Shown piece after piece: positions 33,160-42,319 of a stretch of 52,935 bases of DNA. The position numbers and the translations under genes are program-made. The notes beneath the pieces were generated by a model, which made no database searches, had not been told where the DNA came from, and was given only the letters and a program-made list of their open reading frames with translations. Source of the stretch: Lacticaseibacillus songhuajiangensis (GTDB lineage: Bacteria; Bacillota; Bacilli; Lactobacillales; Lactobacillaceae); NCBI RefSeq assembly GCF_003946025.1, contig NZ_RHNR01000012.1, forward strand, positions 1 to 52,935, written 5' to 3'. Position 1 is the stretch's first letter. The number at the start of each line of letters is the position of its first letter.

Positions 33160-33245
33160 CGTTTGGCAACTTGTTACGGGAACGCAAAAGGCTAAAATAA
33201 ACCCTGTTACCATATTCCGTGTCGCGCAACAGGGGGCAAAAGAGT

Positions 33246-33965
33246 TTGAGCAATCCGCTGATGATGATTCTACCGGGACTACTGGCCGGTCTGGTTCAAG
33301 GTATTACGGGCTTTGGCTCCGGCATCATTTTAATGATTTTTCTTCCAGCACTGGTGCCAATTAGCCGCGCGGCGGGAATTTCGACCCTGACGATGTTCGT
33401 TGCTACGGTGCTGGTAGCATGGCGCTATCGGAAATCGTTGCAATGGCGGCGCCTCGTATTACCGTTCATCATTTACTCAACGGTGGCCACCTATTCGGTG
33501 CACTTGGGTAAAATTCTGGACACGCATCTGTTGCGAATGTTGCTCGGCGGGTTGCTGGTGCTCCTGTCCATTTACTTCACGGTACACAAGGGGCGGGAAG
33601 CCAAGCCGTACCCTGTGGTCGTGAACGTACTTTTCATGATCATTTCAGGCTTTTTCAACGGCCTGTTCGGGATTGGTGGCCCGCTGATGGCGCTGTACTA
33701 CCTGATGATGGCCAAAACCAAGGAGGAATATCTTGCCAGCATCCAGACCTTCTTCGTGATGGACGGCATCTACGTCACCACCTTACGTTTCTCCCAGGGT
33801 ATTTTGCGGTTGGGCGACATGAAAATTGTGGTGTTGGGGATGATTGGCGCGCTAGTCGGAACGGCCATTGCCAACCGCTTAGTTACACGGATGAACACCG
33901 AGCGTGTGAAGCAGATTGTGTACTTGTTCATTGGCGTGAGCGGGCTGTACTACCTCATTTTTTAG
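33246..33965 (+). CDS. TauE/SafE-family membrane protein
   Basis: This 239-residue protein has about 8 membrane helices arranged as two related halves. The family glycine-rich motifs are GITGFGSGIILM near the N-terminus and GFFNGLFGIGGPLMALYYL in the middle. TauE/SafE proteins are implicated in export of sulfite or organosulfonates, but the substrate here is unknown. I place the start at TTG 33246, because AGGGGG lies 9 bases upstream; the GTG at 33219 is also possible but has no site. It ends at a strong bidirectional terminator. Confidence 0.82.
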   Translation: MSNPLMMILPGLLAGLVQGITGFGSGIILMIFLPALVPISRAAGISTLTMFVATVLVAWRYRKSLQWRRLVLPFIIYSTVATYSVHLGKILDTHLLRMLLGGLLVLLSIYFTVHKGREAKPYPVVVNVLFMIISGFFNGLFGIGGPLMALYYLMMAKTKEEYLASIQTFFVMDGIYVTTLRFSQGILRLGDMKIVVLGMIGALVGTAIANRLVTRMNTERVKQIVYLFIGVSGLYYLIF

Positions 33966-33969
33966 ATAC

Positions 33970-34008
33970 GAAAAAGGATTCGCCGATGATGAAGGGCGAA
34001 TCCTTTTT
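33970..34008 (+). terminator. Terminator after the TauE/SafE gene
   Basis: AAAAAGGATTCGCC gatgatgaag GGCGAATCCTTTTT has an 11-bp or longer stem and T-run. Confidence 0.88.
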
Positions 34009-34084
34009 GTTTGTACGCACGTTGATAGTGCGTATACTCTAATTTGCTTCCAGTGACAATGACCGCACTACTTCTCGGTGTAAC

Positions 34085-35005
34085 TTAAGGCAAATCGTTG
34101 CCAGCGGCGAAGTACAGGTCGTACCAGTCCTGACTGCTGAGCGTGACATCGCCGGCCTCGGCCACCTGTGCAATGCGCTTGGCGTTGGTCGTGCCCGAAA
34201 TAACCTGGGTGTTGCCCGGAATGCGAATAATCCAGGCAGCAGCAATCGCGTTCACGTTGGTGTGGTACTTGTCAGCCAGTTCGGACAACTTGGCGTTTAG
34301 TTCAGGGAACTTCGGACTGTTAATGAAGACCCCTTCGAAAAAGCCGTACTGGAAGGGACTCCAAGCCTGCACACTCATTTTGTGTAGGCGGCTGTATTCC
34401 AGAATGCCGCCGTCGTGGTCAATGGACCGCTCGTCGTGCATGTTGGTGTGCAGCCAAAAGTCAATCATGCCGGTGTGCTTGAGTGATAGCTGCAACTGGT
34501 TCGCAATGAGGCGCTGGGAGACGGCCTGCTGGAGCAAGTCGACTTGTTCAGGGTTAAAGTTAGACACCCCAAACTGGCGTACCTTGCCGCTGTTTTGCAG
34601 TTCATCGAAAGCTTCAGCAACCTGCTCGGGTTCCATCAGTGGGTCGGGACGGTGCAGGAGCAGGGTGTCAACGTAATCGAGACCGAGACGCTGCAGGCTG
34701 CCGTCAACAGCTTCCAAAATGTGCTGCTTGGAGAAATCATAGCGTTTGCCCGATACGATGCCGACCTTAGTTTGCACCAGCACGTCTTCACGCTTGAAGC
34801 TGGCGTCTTTGAGGGCGGCGCCGAAAATCTTTTCGGATTCACCGTTGCCGTAGATGTCGGCGTTGTCAAAGAAGTTGATACCGCCATCGTGGGCGCTTTC
34901 GATCAGGCCAACCGCCTGCTGGTGGTCAAGGGCGGTGATGCGCATGACCCCAAGTGCCACGGGGGATGCCATCAGGCCGGATTGACCCAAGTTAATTTTG
35001 CGCAT
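34085..35005 (-). CDS. Aldo/keto reductase
   Basis: This 306-residue NADPH-dependent oxidoreductase of the (alpha/beta)8 AKR superfamily resembles the YdhF/oxidoreductase branch. The tetrad is visible: Asp and Tyr in FFDNADIYG, Lys in LVQTKVGI and His in LLLHRPDPLMEP. The C-terminal NADP-binding part is IPGNTQVISGTTNAKRIAQ. ATG 35005 follows GGAGGCATTTATCC; the longer open frame upstream has no binding site. The substrate is unknown. It is a single gene, divergent from gltX. Confidence 0.88.
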   Translation of the reverse strand: MRKINLGQSGLMASPVALGVMRITALDHQQAVGLIESAHDGGINFFDNADIYGNGESEKIFGAALKDASFKREDVLVQTKVGIVSGKRYDFSKQHILEAVDGSLQRLGLDYVDTLLLHRPDPLMEPEQVAEAFDELQNSGKVRQFGVSNFNPEQVDLLQQAVSQRLIANQLQLSLKHTGMIDFWLHTNMHDERSIDHDGGILEYSRLHKMSVQAWSPFQYGFFEGVFINSPKFPELNAKLSELADKYHTNVNAIAAAWIIRIPGNTQVISGTTNAKRIAQVAEAGDVTLSSQDWYDLYFAAGNDLP

Positions 35006-35175
35006 GGATAAATGCCTCCTAAGTTGTGGATGACTTGAGAATAGCACAAGCGGCGTGCTCATGAAAGCGGCAACAATTCCTAGCCTGACATTCTGGTCAA
35101 TCTGTCTGTGGCCACGTTGACGGCAATGGAACGAGGACAAAGGCAGATGAACGCGTCTTCACAATGCTTTAGTCC

Positions 35176-35203
35176 TTAAAGCCCTTGCTAGGTGTGGTAT
35201 GAT
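35176..35203 (+). promoter_or_regulatory. Promoter of gltX
   Basis: Extended -10 TGGTATGAT (hexamer 35198-35203) with TTAAAG at 35176-35181, 16 bases apart, about 40 bases before the start. Confidence 0.55.
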
Positions 35204-35242
35204 GTTAAATGTATTGTGAACTTTACTATGGAGGCGGAAACA

Positions 35243-36733
35243 TTGGCAGATCGACCAATTCGCGTACGTTACGCACCTAGCCCAACCGGACATTTGCACA
35301 TCGGGAATGCCCGCACGGCTTTATTCAACTACTTATTTGCACGCCACAACAACGGCACGATGGTACTGCGTATTGAAGATACGGATACTAAGCGCAACGT
35401 TGCTGACGGTGAACAGAGTCAGAAGGACAACCTGCACTGGCTCGGCATCGACTGGGATGAAGGTCCCGACAAGGGTGGGGACTTTGGTCCTTACCGTCAG
35501 TCCGAACGTAAGGACATTTACCTGCCCCTGATCCAGGAACTTGTGGACAAGGGTCTGGCATACGAATCTTACAAGACGGAAGACGAACTCGTTGCTGAAC
35601 GCGAACAGCAGAAGGCCAACCATGAAATGCCGCACTACGTATACGAATACGCAGGCATGAGTGAAGACGAGAAGGCCGCTGCCATCGCTGCAGCCAAGGC
35701 CAAGGGTCTTGAACCTGTCATTCGTTTCCACATTCCAGAAGGCCGCACCTACGAATGGCACGACATCGTGAAGGGTGACATCAGCATCGACTCCGATTCT
35801 ATCGGGGGCGACTTCGTCATTCAAAAGCGCGACGGCATGCCAACCTACAACTTCGCGGTTGTTGTGGATGACCACCTGATGGAAATCAGCCACGTGCTGC
35901 GTGGGGATGACCACATCGCCAACACGCCTAAGCAGCTGGCGATTTACGAAGCCTTCGGTTGGGAACCACCAGTTTTCGGTCACATGACTTTGATTATCAA
36001 CACCGAAACCGGTAAGAAGCTTTCCAAGCGTGACGAGACGATTCTGCAGTTTATCGAACAGTACCGTGAACTTGGTTACTTGCCACAGGCGATGTTTAAC
36101 TTCATTACCTTGCTCGGCTGGTCACCTAAGGGTGAAAGTGAAATCTTCACCAAGAAGCAGTTCATCAAGCAGTTCGACCCAGAACGTCTGAGCAAGAGTC
36201 CTGCTAAGTTCGACCAGAAGAAGCTCGAATGGGTGAACAACCAGTACGTTAAGAACGCCGATGAGAACGAAATCGCCGGTCTTGCCCTGGACAACCTGAT
36301 TCGCGCCGGCAAAATTGAAGAAGACCCCGACCTGAAGACCATCGAATGGGCTCGTCAGATCACCAACATCTACAAGCAGCAGATGAGTTACACTGCGCAG
36401 ATTGTGGATGATGCAGATCTCTTCTTTGCAAAGCCTGCTATGCTCACCGACGAAGACCGTCAGGAAATCGCCGACGACCAGGCACTGCCAGTCATCAACG
36501 CGTTCTACGCCAAGATGAAGGCCATCAAGCCATTCTCCGCACTCAACATCAAGAACGCGACTAACGAAGTCCGTCTTGAGACTGGTGCGAAGGGTCGCAA
36601 GCTCTACATGCCAATCCGTATCGCCACCACGCGTGTCATGCACGGTCCACAGCTGCCAGAAACTCTGGAACTGATTGGTCGTAAGCAGGTCCTCGCCAAC
36701 ATGGAATACGTGCTTGGGGAATTGAACAAGTAA
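35243..36733 (+). CDS. gltX: Glutamyl-tRNA synthetase
   Basis: This 496-residue class I aminoacyl-tRNA synthetase has [12 protein letters not shown] as the HIGH motif at about 12-23 and KKLSKRDET as the KMSKS-equivalent. The stretch [13 protein letters not shown] and the anticodon-binding helical domain fill the C-terminal half. The start is TTG 35243, since GGAGG is 8 bases upstream and conservation begins at [15 protein letters not shown]; an upstream in-frame ATG would add 17 unlikely residues. In bacteria lacking GlnRS this enzyme also charges tRNA-Gln with Glu. Its cognate tRNA-Glu gene lies 0.8 kb downstream. It ends with a terminator at 36763-36796. Confidence 0.96.
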   Translation: MADRPIRVRYAPSPTGHLHIGNARTALFNYLFARHNNGTMVLRIEDTDTKRNVADGEQSQKDNLHWLGIDWDEGPDKGGDFGPYRQSERKDIYLPLIQELVDKGLAYESYKTEDELVAEREQQKANHEMPHYVYEYAGMSEDEKAAAIAAAKAKGLEPVIRFHIPEGRTYEWHDIVKGDISIDSDSIGGDFVIQKRDGMPTYNFAVVVDDHLMEISHVLRGDDHIANTPKQLAIYEAFGWEPPVFGHMTLIINTETGKKLSKRDETILQFIEQYRELGYLPQAMFNFITLLGWSPKGESEIFTKKQFIKQFDPERLSKSPAKFDQKKLEWVNNQYVKNADENEIAGLALDNLIRAGKIEEDPDLKTIEWARQITNIYKQQMSYTAQIVDDADLFFAKPAMLTDEDRQEIADDQALPVINAFYAKMKAIKPFSALNIKNATNEVRLETGAKGRKLYMPIRIATTRVMHGPQLPETLELIGRKQVLANMEYVLGELNK

Positions 36734-36762
36734 GACCTTGTTGCACTTTGGTGCGCGAGGTT

Positions 36763-36796
36763 GTAAAAGGCTGCCCGTGAGGGTGGCCTTTTTGTT
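36763..36796 (+). terminator. Terminator of gltX
   Basis: AAAAGGCTGCCC gtga GGGTGGCCTTTTTGTTTT. Confidence 0.8.
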
Positions 36797-36840
36797 TTGG
36801 AGTGAGAATTGGATAGCTAGAACGAGTAATTATAAATATC

Positions 36841-36869
36841 TTGCTTAAAATACTGGGCTTCGGTAGACT
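36841..36869 (+). promoter_or_regulatory. Putative promoter of the small membrane-protein gene
   Basis: TTGCTT (36841-36846) and TAGACT (36864-36869) are 17 bases apart, about 20 bases before GGAGG. Confidence 0.45.
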
Positions 36870-36902
36870 TAGCAGATATTCATAACATCGGAGGAAATTA
36901 TC

Positions 36903-37367
36903 ACGGAAACTATCGTTGCACTAGTATTTTTAGTTGGATTAATCGCAATTATCGTTGGCGTAATTATGCTGATTGTGGCCGCAATTCGAAAAGCACCGAA
37001 GAAAACGAGTTTAATCGTTCTAATTGCTGGGATTGTGTTAGCTGTTGTTGGACTTGGTGGCGAGGCGATTGTAGAGAATGGGCAAGCGGATTACACCGTG
37101 ACCACTAAGGCAGAAGGCAAGACCTTTATTGGCGATGCGACTACGGATCAAGTTAAGGGCAAAACGCTTGAATTTAAAGTCACAGATACTGGTGATATGA
37201 ACAGTCAAGTAGCTGTTGGCCTCAAGGCGCCAGGTGGTTTTACCGTGAAATTGCCCGTTTCTAAGTCGGCACGACAGATCAAGGTGGGGGATACTGTAAG
37301 AGTCACCTGTACATCCGTTGGTTCGCTGTTCGGGTATCCGATTATTTCTGCCACGCTTGAGAAGTAG
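36903..37367 (+). CDS. Small membrane protein with apparent ACG start
   Basis: The frame encodes two membrane helices (about residues 4-24 and 35-52) and a beta-rich extracytoplasmic domain of about 95 residues ending VRVTCTSVGSLFGYPIISATLEK, possibly OB-fold-like. A perfect GGAGG (36890-36894) lies 8 bases before an ACG at 36903, where an ATG would be expected; the protein then reads ETIVALVFLVG. The first in-frame ATG is 36966, has no ribosome binding site and would cut off the first helix. The gene may use a rare ACG start, may have just lost its start, or the base may be an error. No function is known. Confidence 0.6.
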   Translation, partial: TETIVALVFLVGLIAIIVGVIMLIVAAIRKAPKKTSLIVLIAGIVLAVVGLGGEAIVENGQADYTVTTKAEGKTFIGDATTDQVKGKTLEFKVTDTGDMNSQVAVGLKAPGGFTVKLPVSKSARQIKVGDTVRVTCTSVGSLFGYPIISATLEK

Positions 37368-37405
37368 TCGAATTTCCGCGCTCTGCAGCGGTTATGAAGA
37401 ACTGC

Positions 37406-37441
37406 AAAGTGGTACTGCGACTGATGCAGGACCACTTTTTT
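37406..37441 (+). terminator. Terminator after the small membrane-protein gene
   Basis: AAAGTGGT..CTGC / GCAG..ACCACTTTTTTATT with inner and outer stems. Confidence 0.8.
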
Positions 37442-37482
37442 ATTATGTTGAAAATTTAATTCAACAAATATTTTGAAAACAG

Positions 37483-37511
37483 TAGACAAACTCGCTAAAA
37501 CCATGTAATAT
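37483..37511 (+). promoter_or_regulatory. Promoter of the tRNA operon
   Basis: TAGACA (37483-37488) and TAATAT (37506-37511) with a 17-base spacer, about 30 bases before tRNA-Glu. Confidence 0.6.
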
Positions 37512-37541
37512 ATATCAAGTCCTGATGAGGACGGCAATGAT

Positions 37542-37613
37542 GGCCCGTTGGTCAAGTGGTTAAGACACCGCCCTTTCACGGCGGTAACATGGGTCCGAAT
37601 CCCGTACGGGTCA
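37542..37613 (+). tRNA. tRNA-Glu (anticodon TTC)
   Basis: The 7-bp acceptor GGCCCGT / ACGGGTC has discriminator A, and a D-arm with GGTCAAGTGGTTAAGACA. The anticodon arm is CCGCC-CTTTCAC-GGCGG with TTC, and the T-arm carries GGGTCCGAATCCC. CCA is not encoded. Confidence 0.97.
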
Positions 37614-37622
37614 TTGCAATAT

Positions 37623-37695
37623 GGAGGATTAGCTCAGTTGGGAGAGCGTCTGCCTTACAAGCAGAGGGTCACAGGTTCGAGCCCTGTATCCTCCA
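37623..37695 (+). tRNA. tRNA-Val (anticodon TAC)
   Basis: Acceptor GGAGGAT / ATCCTCC with discriminator A, D-arm TAGCTCAGTTGGGAGAGC, anticodon arm TCTGC-CTTACAA-GCAGA with TAC, and T-arm CAGGTTCGAGCCCTG. It follows tRNA-Glu after 9 bases. CCA is not encoded. Confidence 0.97.
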
Positions 37696-37699
37696 TCAT

Positions 37700-37731
37700 A
37701 AGAAGCTGACAGAGGTCAGCTTCTTTTTTTA
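37700..37731 (+). terminator. Terminator of the tRNA operon
   Basis: AAGAAGCTGAC agag GTCAGCTTCTTTTTTT, a long perfect stem with a T-run. Confidence 0.92.
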
Positions 37732-37870
37732 TGTCCAGAATGGTTTTTGCCCACAAACTGACGCGTTTTTGCATGAATGGAACTGGCAACTGTTCCGCCA
37801 ACCAATCGCCGGATGATAAACTGCAAGGGTAAGCAGAAAGTCTGTGCACCATTCTTTGGAGGAATGCAAA

Positions 37871-38575
37871 ATGAAACAGTTTAAGATGGGGTTGATTACT
37901 AGTCTCGTGGTGCTGGCAATGGGAACCGTTGCCGGTTGCGGTAGTCAGCAGAAGGCAAGTGAATCTTCTGCGGTGAGCTCTAAGCGCGTGACCAAAACGA
38001 GCCACAAGGCTAGGAAGAAGGCGACCAAAGCGAGCGTCAAGTCCAGCTCAGCAAGTAGTTCGTCAGCATCTACGTCTCAGCAGTCGAATGCGCGGAGTAG
38101 TAGTCGTGCCAGCAGTGCGGCTACCGCGTCGTCAGAGCAAGTGGCTACCAAGAAGATGAATTTCGCCCAGATTCAAGCCGGTGATTACACCAGTTTGCTT
38201 GGTTCGTGGACGGAAGTTGCGGAAGCGGCGAACTATCACAAAGGCAATGGGACGACGTGGGGACCGGTTGCGACGCCGAACCCACTGACCATCACCGCCC
38301 GCGAACTCAAAAACGAGTCGATGACGATGACGGCTAACTCAATTACCAGCAATGGTGAAACGAGTGCGGTGGGTTACCGCCACGATGGCGATGTGCTCTG
38401 GGCGGACACGCGCAGTGGCGCAATCATTTGGAACATCGCCTTCTACCCAATTGGCGTGGCCATCACCGGCGATTTTCAAGGGACGAACTTGCCATCCAGT
38501 CTGAGCACGCGTAAGGAACGCATCATGATCCGCACCAGTAACAACGACTTCACTGAAGTTTTCATGCGTAATTAA
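37871..38575 (+). CDS. Ser-rich lipoprotein of unknown function
   Basis: This 234-residue protein has a lipoprotein signal (hydrophobic MGLITSLVVLAMGTVAGC with Cys at about residue 23). A Lys/Thr/Ser-rich low-complexity linker of about 70 residues follows, then a globular domain from FAQIQAGDYTSLLGSWTEVA onward. The C-terminal domain looks like the DUF6287-type domain of lactobacillal cell-surface proteins, but this is only an impression. ATG 37871 follows TTTGGAGGAATGCAAA. It is a single gene between the tRNA operon and opuA, with its own terminator. It would be anchored to the outer membrane face by lipidation, with the linker spanning the wall. Confidence 0.8.
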   Translation: MKQFKMGLITSLVVLAMGTVAGCGSQQKASESSAVSSKRVTKTSHKARKKATKASVKSSSASSSSASTSQQSNARSSSRASSAATASSEQVATKKMNFAQIQAGDYTSLLGSWTEVAEAANYHKGNGTTWGPVATPNPLTITARELKNESMTMTANSITSNGETSAVGYRHDGDVLWADTRSGAIIWNIAFYPIGVAITGDFQGTNLPSSLSTRKERIMIRTSNNDFTEVFMRN

Positions 38576-38583
38576 TCAGTTGT

Positions 38584-38617
38584 GACCACTGCCTAATCTG
38601 ACGGTGGTCTTTTTTTC
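38584..38617 (+). terminator. Terminator of the lipoprotein gene
   Basis: GACCAC tgcctaatctgacg GTGGTCTTTTTTT. Confidence 0.75.
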
Positions 38618-38827
38618 GCCAAAAAGTGGTGTGTTCGCTCAACTGTTTTGGTGATTTCAGTGGTACTTTTGCGCCTGAGATTATAGTTGGAAGCTGCGAA
38701 ACCGCATCTAGGCTCACTTTGCTCACCGCTGCGTTTTGTCCGCCACCGGCGTCACGTTAGGATTAAGTATAAGCAATGGCGTGATTGGTGGTGTCGTGGG
38801 GTGTTTGCAACTGTGGGGTGAACACGA

Positions 38828-40027
38828 TTGGAAAAGATACGCGTAGAGCACTTGACCAAAATCTTTAACGGACACGTGAAGCAGGTGCGCGACATGTTGG
38901 CCAAGGGCAAATCGAAGCAACAAATTCTGGAGAAGACCGGCGCAACGGTCGGGGTTAATGATGCTAATTTCAGTGTTCAAGACGGCGAAATTTTTGTCAT
39001 CATGGGCTTATCAGGGTCGGGGAAGTCGACCCTGATTCGCATGATTAACCGGCTGATTGAGCCGACCAGTGGGCACGTCTACCTGGATAATCAGGATATA
39101 GCCAAATTGAGCAAGGACGAATTACGCAATGTGCGGCGCAAGAAGATGAGCATGGTCTTCCAGAATTTTGCCCTCTTTCCGCACCGCAATGTGTTGGAAA
39201 ATGCGGCTTACGGCTTGGAAATTCAAGGGGAAGATGTCGAGAAACGTCACGAGCGCGCTGAAAAGGCGCTACGGCGCGTCGGCCTGGGTGGTTATGAGAA
39301 TCAGTATCCGCACCAGTTGTCTGGGGGGATGCAGCAACGCGTGGGGTTAGCTCGAGCGCTAGCTAGTGATGCGGATGTGTTGCTAATGGACGAGGCCTTC
39401 TCGGCGCTAGACCCCCTGATTCGCAAGGACATGCAGGATGAGTTGCTGGAGCTGCAAGAGGAGCTGCACAAAACAATCCTCTTTATTAGTCATGATCTGA
39501 ACGAGGCACTGCGGATCGGTAACCACATCCTGATTATGCGCGACGGCGCGGTGGTGCAGGTGGGAACGCCAGAAGATATTTTGACCGCCCCGGCTGACGA
39601 GTATGTGGCCCGCTTCATCGAGGACGTGGACCGCAGCAAGGTGATTACGGCGGGCACGGTCATGATTAAGCCGTACACCGTAAACGTGGACAGCGACGGG
39701 CCGCGAGTGGCCTTGCGGCGCATGCAGCATAACGAGGTGTCGACACTCATGGTGGTAAACAGTAAGCGCGAACTCGTGGGAACAATCGACGCAACGGACA
39801 CGATTAAGCTGATTAAGTCCGATAAGGAAAATAAAGTGCAGGGCCTCGGCAGCATCATCAACGCAGACGTACCAACCACGACTGCAGACACGCCGCTACG
39901 GGAACTGCTGGATCAGTTTGCGCATACAGCAATGCCGGTGGCGGTGGTTGATAAGGACAAACGGCTGCGCGGCATTGTCATTCGCGGCTCGGTACTGGCC
40001 GCCATGGCCGGAACGGGGGTGGCTTAA
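38828..40027 (+). CDS. opuAA: Glycine betaine/proline ABC importer ATPase (OpuAA type, CBS domains)
   Basis: This 399-residue ATPase has Walker A GLSGSGKST at about 61-69, signature LSGGMQQR, Walker B VLLMDEAFSALD, and two C-terminal CBS repeats (about residues 275-395). In OpuA-type transporters the CBS pair senses ionic strength and binds cyclic di-AMP. The N-terminus KIFNGHVKQVRDMLAKGKSKQQILEKTG is the extension typical of OpuAA/ProV. The start is TTG 38828 after GGGGTGAACACGA. The permease starts on the next base after its stop codon. It forms a three-gene osmoprotectant operon with the genes at 40028 and 40909. Confidence 0.93.
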   Translation: MEKIRVEHLTKIFNGHVKQVRDMLAKGKSKQQILEKTGATVGVNDANFSVQDGEIFVIMGLSGSGKSTLIRMINRLIEPTSGHVYLDNQDIAKLSKDELRNVRRKKMSMVFQNFALFPHRNVLENAAYGLEIQGEDVEKRHERAEKALRRVGLGGYENQYPHQLSGGMQQRVGLARALASDADVLLMDEAFSALDPLIRKDMQDELLELQEELHKTILFISHDLNEALRIGNHILIMRDGAVVQVGTPEDILTAPADEYVARFIEDVDRSKVITAGTVMIKPYTVNVDSDGPRVALRRMQHNEVSTLMVVNSKRELVGTIDATDTIKLIKSDKENKVQGLGSIINADVPTTTADTPLRELLDQFAHTAMPVAVVDKDKRLRGIVIRGSVLAAMAGTGVA

Positions 40028-40900
40028 ATGAGTGGACCTTTTGCCATAGTTACCACGGCGCGGATTCCGCTGGCTAAATGGATTGATGAGTTCGTGGCGT
40101 GGCTGGCGAGTTTTACCGGCTTCTTCAATGTCATTACGAACATTGTTGGTGGGGTGAACAGTGCCATTCAATGGGTGTTTGACGTGTTGCCGATTCCGGT
40201 GCTCATCATCGTCGTCATGCTTGGCACCTTATGGCTAACGCACCACAAGGGGCATATTAACTGGTGGCTGATGCTGTTTGAACTGCTTGGCTTCCTGCTC
40301 ATTTGGAATCAGGGCTACTGGCGCGACATGACGCAGACCATCGCGCTGGTACTCACTGCCAGCATTATTGCGCTGGTTATCGGCATTCCGCTCGGGATTT
40401 GGATGGCCAAAAGTGATATTGTGCAAGCCATTATCAAACCGATTCTGGACTTCATGCAGACAATGCCGGCGTTCGTGTACCTGATTCCAGCGGTTGCGCT
40501 GTTCGGAATTGGGACGGTTCCCGGCGTGTTCTCAGCGCTGATTTTTGCAATGCCGCCAGTTGTGCGCATGACCAACCTTGGAATTCGCGGCGTCCCTACT
40601 GACTTGGTGGAGGCGGCGGATGCATATGGCTCAACGAATTGGCAAAAGCTGACCAAGGTCGAATTGCCGCTGGCATTGTCGTCCATTATGGCTGGCGTTA
40701 ACCAGACGATGATGCTCGCGCTGTCGATGGTGGTCACGGCCTCAATGATTGGCGCGATGGGTCTGGGCGCCAAAGTTTACTTTGCCGTCGGCCGCAACGA
40801 CGCGGGGAACGGCTTCACGGCCGGTCTTGCCATTGTCATTATTGCCATCATCCTGGACCGGATTACGCAGCTGATTAACAAGCCGCGCGAAGGAAAGTAG
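40028..40900 (+). CDS. opuAB: Glycine betaine ABC importer permease (OpuAB/ProW type)
   Basis: This 290-residue permease has about 7 membrane segments and the EAA loop GVPTDLVEAADAYGSTNWQKLTKVELPLA, the contact site for the ATPase. FMQTMPAFVYLIPAV is another family hallmark. It forms the pore for glycine betaine or related compatible solutes. Unlike lactococcal OpuABC it is not fused to the receptor domain. The ATG is adjacent to the opuAA stop, so translation is coupled. Confidence 0.93.
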   Translation: MSGPFAIVTTARIPLAKWIDEFVAWLASFTGFFNVITNIVGGVNSAIQWVFDVLPIPVLIIVVMLGTLWLTHHKGHINWWLMLFELLGFLLIWNQGYWRDMTQTIALVLTASIIALVIGIPLGIWMAKSDIVQAIIKPILDFMQTMPAFVYLIPAVALFGIGTVPGVFSALIFAMPPVVRMTNLGIRGVPTDLVEAADAYGSTNWQKLTKVELPLALSSIMAGVNQTMMLALSMVVTASMIGAMGLGAKVYFAVGRNDAGNGFTAGLAIVIIAIILDRITQLINKPREGK

Positions 40901-40908
40901 GTGCAGCG

Positions 40909-41817
40909 ATGAACAAGTGGCGCAAAATATGGCGGGCACTCGCCTTGCCGCTGATTCTGCTCTTCACTTTGGGGGCCTGCACCTCAACCACACTGCCCAA
41001 ATACAATCCGCATAAACCGGTGGGTGAGCAGGTGAACTACACGATTACAGGCATTGATGCCGGTGCGGGCATCATGGGCGGTACTGAGCGCGTTTTGAAA
41101 CGGTACGGACTTGCAAAAGAAAACTGGCAACTGCAGACCAGTTCAACGGCAGCGATGACCACGCAACTGGGAAAGGCAATCAAAAACAAGCAAGCAATCG
41201 TGGTCACGGGTTGGACGCCGCACTGGATGTTTACCAAGTACGACTTGAAGTTTCTCAAAGATCCGCGCAACGTCTACGTCTCTAGCGAAGATATTCACAC
41301 AATTGGCCGCAAGAACTTACAAAAGGACATGCCGTCTGCCTACACTGTGCTTGACCGCTTTTACTGGACACCGGCGCAGATGTCGGACGTCATGTTGAAG
41401 GTCAACGCAGGCGCATCGCCGCGTAAGGCGGCACAACGCTGGCTGGCGGAACACCCAGATAAGCTCAAGAAGTGGACGGCGGGGGTGCCGCACGTTCGTG
41501 GTAAAGCAATCAAGATGACGTATGTCGCTTGGGATTCGGAAATTGCGTCGACATACGTGGCGGCCGAGGCTCTGCGGCAAGTGGGGTACAAGCCAGAGCT
41601 GCAGGCGATGGAGATGCAGCCGCTATGGGCATCAGTCGCAACTGGCGCCGCAGATGCCATGACTTGTGCCTGGTTGCCGAACACGAGTGGTGTGTACTAC
41701 CACCAGTACCACGACAAGATTATCGATATGGGGACAAACCTGAAGGGTGCGCAGGTCGGACTTGCTGTCCCAACGTACATGCGCGACATCAACTCTATCG
41801 AGGATCTGAAACGGTGA
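40909..41817 (+). CDS. opuAC: Glycine betaine-binding lipoprotein (OpuAC type)
   Basis: This 302-residue receptor has lipobox LGAC (Cys24). The domain order is that of Bacillus subtilis OpuAC: first the lobe with GIDAGAGIM and TGWTPHWMFTKYDLKFL, then the lobe with YVAWDSEIASTYV and AWLPNTSGVYY. This order is rotated relative to ProX-like receptors. Trp residues in GWTPHW, AWDSE and AWLPN are in the positions that form the aromatic cage for the quaternary ammonium. GGAAAGTAGGTGCAGCG precedes the ATG. The stop codon TGA is followed immediately by the first base of repeat element E, which replaces any ordinary terminator. Confidence 0.93.
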   Translation: MNKWRKIWRALALPLILLFTLGACTSTTLPKYNPHKPVGEQVNYTITGIDAGAGIMGGTERVLKRYGLAKENWQLQTSSTAAMTTQLGKAIKNKQAIVVTGWTPHWMFTKYDLKFLKDPRNVYVSSEDIHTIGRKNLQKDMPSAYTVLDRFYWTPAQMSDVMLKVNAGASPRKAAQRWLAEHPDKLKKWTAGVPHVRGKAIKMTYVAWDSEIASTYVAAEALRQVGYKPELQAMEMQPLWASVATGAADAMTCAWLPNTSGVYYHQYHDKIIDMGTNLKGAQVGLAVPTYMRDINSIEDLKR

Positions 41818-42125
41818 CGCTGTCCGTCAGCGTAAGTCATGAAACTTTCATCCGCAAGGATGCAGAAATTGAAAATAGTGGTTAGACCGAAGGTCGGAAC
41901 TGGGTCGGATTTGCTACGCTCTCGGGAAGGGTGTGCGTGGGACCGTTCCAGCCAGCTGCGCTGTCTTCCACTGGCGATTTTGCCGCAAACCCGCCGGCAA
42001 AATCCCACTCCTAACGAAAATGGCGGTGTACATTTCGCACGAAGTTCATGTGCGAAACATACACTGCCATTTTCGTGGACACGCACACCCTTCCCGTCCG
42101 CTACCGCCAATCCGACCCAGTTCCG
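41818..42125 (-). repeat. Structured repeat element, type II, copy E
   Basis: Helices read directly: an outer perfect 17-bp stem (41895-41911 / 42109-42125, CGGAACTGGG...), a second perfect 17-bp stem (41923-41939 / 42080-42096, CGGGAAGGGTG...) and a central hairpin of 27 pairs with one wobble and two mismatches (42014-42076). Then come GATTTTG/CAAAATC (41976-41982 / 41998-42004) and CAGC-GCA-GCTG. An ACCGAAGGT hairpin, a CATCCGCAAGGATG hairpin and the terminal CGCTGTCCGTCAGCG (41818-41832) finish the element. The terminal sequence starts on the base after the opuAC stop codon. It is head to head with type I copy C. Confidence 0.9.
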
Positions 42126-42319
42126 ACGCGCATTCACATGGCTGTGGTGGTGAAAGTTTCAGACCACCCTGGCGAAAACACCAAACACATGGACAAGTAC
42201 TGGGAAATGTCGACGCAGAAATCAACATGTCTGCTTACCGCACACATTGAGAACCGTTATCGCGGCCTTTAACAGTGTTGGAAGTTCGTCGCCCATTCTC
42301 TGTGGGGGTTGCCACTCAG
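42126..42319. other. Spacer between repeat elements E and C
   Basis: These 194 bases contain no supported gene. A stretch with GGAAATGTC also occurs in the spacer between B and D (near 10873), hinting at limited similarity between the two spacers. GTGGGGG (42302-42308) could extend the outer stem of C by pairing with CCCCCAC near 42574-42580. Confidence 0.4.
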
